Shown here one piece after another: positions 5,573-6,597 of a stretch of 6,597 nt of DNA (positions are counted from its first letter, which is position 1; every line of letters starts with the position of its first letter). The notes under the pieces are model-generated. The model saw only the letters and a program-made list of their open reading frames with translations, did no database searches and was not told the origin of the DNA. The stretch is from JBDTNQ01 sp039933635. Lineage in GTDB: Bacteria > Acidobacteriota > Vicinamibacteria > Vicinamibacterales > SCN-69-37. The stretch covers positions 1-6,597 of the forward strand of contig JBDTNQ010000158.1 of the NCBI GenBank assembly GCA_039933635.1. The letters are read 5' to 3'. The translations under genes were made by a program, and so were the position numbers.

Positions 5573-6597
5573 ATGACCCAACTCGCCGAACGGCACGAAA
5601 CCTACGTATCCGCCTTCGAAGCGCTGAAGCACGACGCCGCTTTCGGCCGCGGCGTTCTGGCGCAGTCCCGTGAGGAGGCCTTCGGTCGCTTCCTTGCCCG
5701 CGGGCTGCCCACGACCCGCGACGAAGAGTGGCGCTATACGAACGTTGCGCCCATCGCGGCGTTGACGTTCGAATCGGCTCCCACCTCCGCGCCCGACGCG
5801 AAGCTCCTCGCGACGCTGTCGTTCGTCGACTCCTCGAGCGCCACCATCGTCGTCTCGAACGGGCGTGTGGTGTCCGGTGCGCGCACGGTGCCCGCGGGCG
5901 TGAGCGTGCGGACCATCGTCGATGCCCGGGAGAGCGACCTGGCGCCGGTCCGTCCCCGGGGCACGGTGTTCGCCGATCTGAATCAGGCTCTGTTTCAGGA
6001 CCTCGTCGTCATCGAGATCGCGCCCAAGGCCATCGTGCGAGAGCCGATTCACGTGCTGCACGTGGCGCAGGGCAGCCGTGCGGCGGCGTTGGCCTCGCCC
6101 CGGCTGGTCATCATTGCCGGGGAGCAGTCGCAGGCGTCGATCGTCGAGTCCTACGCCACGGCCGGTGACGATGTGGTGTTCGTCAACGCCGCGACGGACG
6201 TGCGCGTCGAGGCCGGGGCGCTCGTCGATCACGTCAAGCTCCAGCGGCAGGGGGACACGTCCTTCCACCTGGCGAGCGTGTTCGTCTCCACGGGCCGCGG
6301 CGGTACGTTCACGTCGCACGCGGTCACGCTCGGCGGCCGCATCGCCCGCAACGACATCGTCTCGGTCCTTGACGGCGACGGCGCCGAGTGCACGCTGAAT
6401 GGACTTTATGTGGCCGGCGGCGATTCGCTCGTCGACACGCACACCACGATCGACCACGCGCAGCCGCACTGCCCGAGTCATGAGGTCTACAAGGGCATCC
6501 TGACCGGGCGCGCGCGCGCCGTGTTCAACGGCAAGATCATTGTCCGCCTCGACGCGCAGAAGACCGATGCGAAGCAGACCAACAAGGCGCTGCTCCT
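5573..6597 (+). CDS. sufD: Fe-S cluster assembly protein SufD (3' end beyond window)
   Basis: The frame is open from ATG 5573 to the right edge, giving 341 complete codons. SufD proteins are usually about 420-440 aa, so roughly 80-100 residues are missing. SufD is a paralogue of SufB and completes the SufBC2D scaffold; it helps iron entry and binds one SufC. The N-terminal helical part holds the family motif TTRDEEWRYTN (47-57). A beta-helix core of repeating hydrophobic strands follows, then the conserved segment TTIDHAQPHCPSHEVYKGIL (291-310) and RAVFNGKIIVR, both strongly SufD-like. The Cys/His segment equivalent to E. coli Cys358/His360 lies past the window, so cluster-assembly residues cannot be checked. 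The ATG follows the sufC stop by two bases, implying translational coupling. In this operon type the next genes are commonly sufS and sufU; that is expectation, not observation. Confidence 0.95.
   Translation, partial: MTQLAERHETYVSAFEALKHDAAFGRGVLAQSREEAFGRFLARGLPTTRDEEWRYTNVAPIAALTFESAPTSAPDAKLLATLSFVDSSSATIVVSNGRVVSGARTVPAGVSVRTIVDARESDLAPVRPRGTVFADLNQALFQDLVVIEIAPKAIVREPIHVLHVAQGSRAAALASPRLVIIAGEQSQASIVESYATAGDDVVFVNAATDVRVEAGALVDHVKLQRQGDTSFHLASVFVSTGRGGTFTSHAVTLGGRIARNDIVSVLDGDGAECTLNGLYVAGGDSLVDTHTTIDHAQPHCPSHEVYKGILTGRARAVFNGKIIVRLDAQKTDAKQTNKALL

Noticed and set aside
5567..6481. Minus-strand 304-aa open frame across sufD
   Set aside because: It is antisense to sufD and has Arg/Asp/Gly-rich composition with no recognisable motif.

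Overview
The window is 6.6 kb of GC-rich bacterial chromosome whose right two thirds carry the front part of a SUF iron-sulfur cluster assembly operon: Rrf2-family regulator, A-type carrier (SufA/IscA-like), SufB, SufC and SufD, the last running off the right edge. High GC3 coding, a SUF operon headed by an Rrf2 regulator, and a small uncharacterised protein of a kind I associate with Acidobacteriota (Vicinamibacteria-like genomes) together suggest a free-living, probably environmental acidobacterium. That placement is inference from gene style, not from a marker gene.

Layout from left to right. At 1-77 there may be the tail of a plus-strand gene. At 68-174 lies a degenerate tandem array built on a CCCCGG core and ending in a perfect hairpin. 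It separates that possible tail from a convergent, exported SIMPL/DUF541 protein (194-907, minus). A 260-base gap (908-1167) holds the SIMPL promoter and RBS plus two weak inverted repeats. Next comes an uncharacterised 144-aa protein (1168-1602, minus), divergent from a DtxR/MntR-type metal-dependent regulator with a C-terminal FeoA/SH3-like domain (1675-2349, plus). The 72-base divergent gap contains a perfect 15-bp palindrome.

The 127 bases at 2350-2476 form the SUF promoter region: a sigma70-like promoter, nested AGTC/GACT inverted repeats resembling IscR-type operator half-sites, and a hairpin in the predicted leader. The Rrf2 regulator, carrier, SufB, SufC and SufD follow on the plus strand with gaps of 9, 60, 40 and 2 bases, as expected of one transcript.

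As a working model, SufB, SufC and SufD form the scaffold complex that builds Fe-S clusters, with SufC supplying the ATPase. The A-type carrier passes clusters to target proteins. The Rrf2 protein has a three-cysteine ligand set and probably senses cluster supply at its own promoter. The adjacent DtxR-family regulator may add a metal-ion input. Nothing here looks like a wholly new system; the parts most worth checking are the regulatory DNA at 2372-2469 and 1656-1670, the repeat array at 68-174, and the uncharacterised protein.
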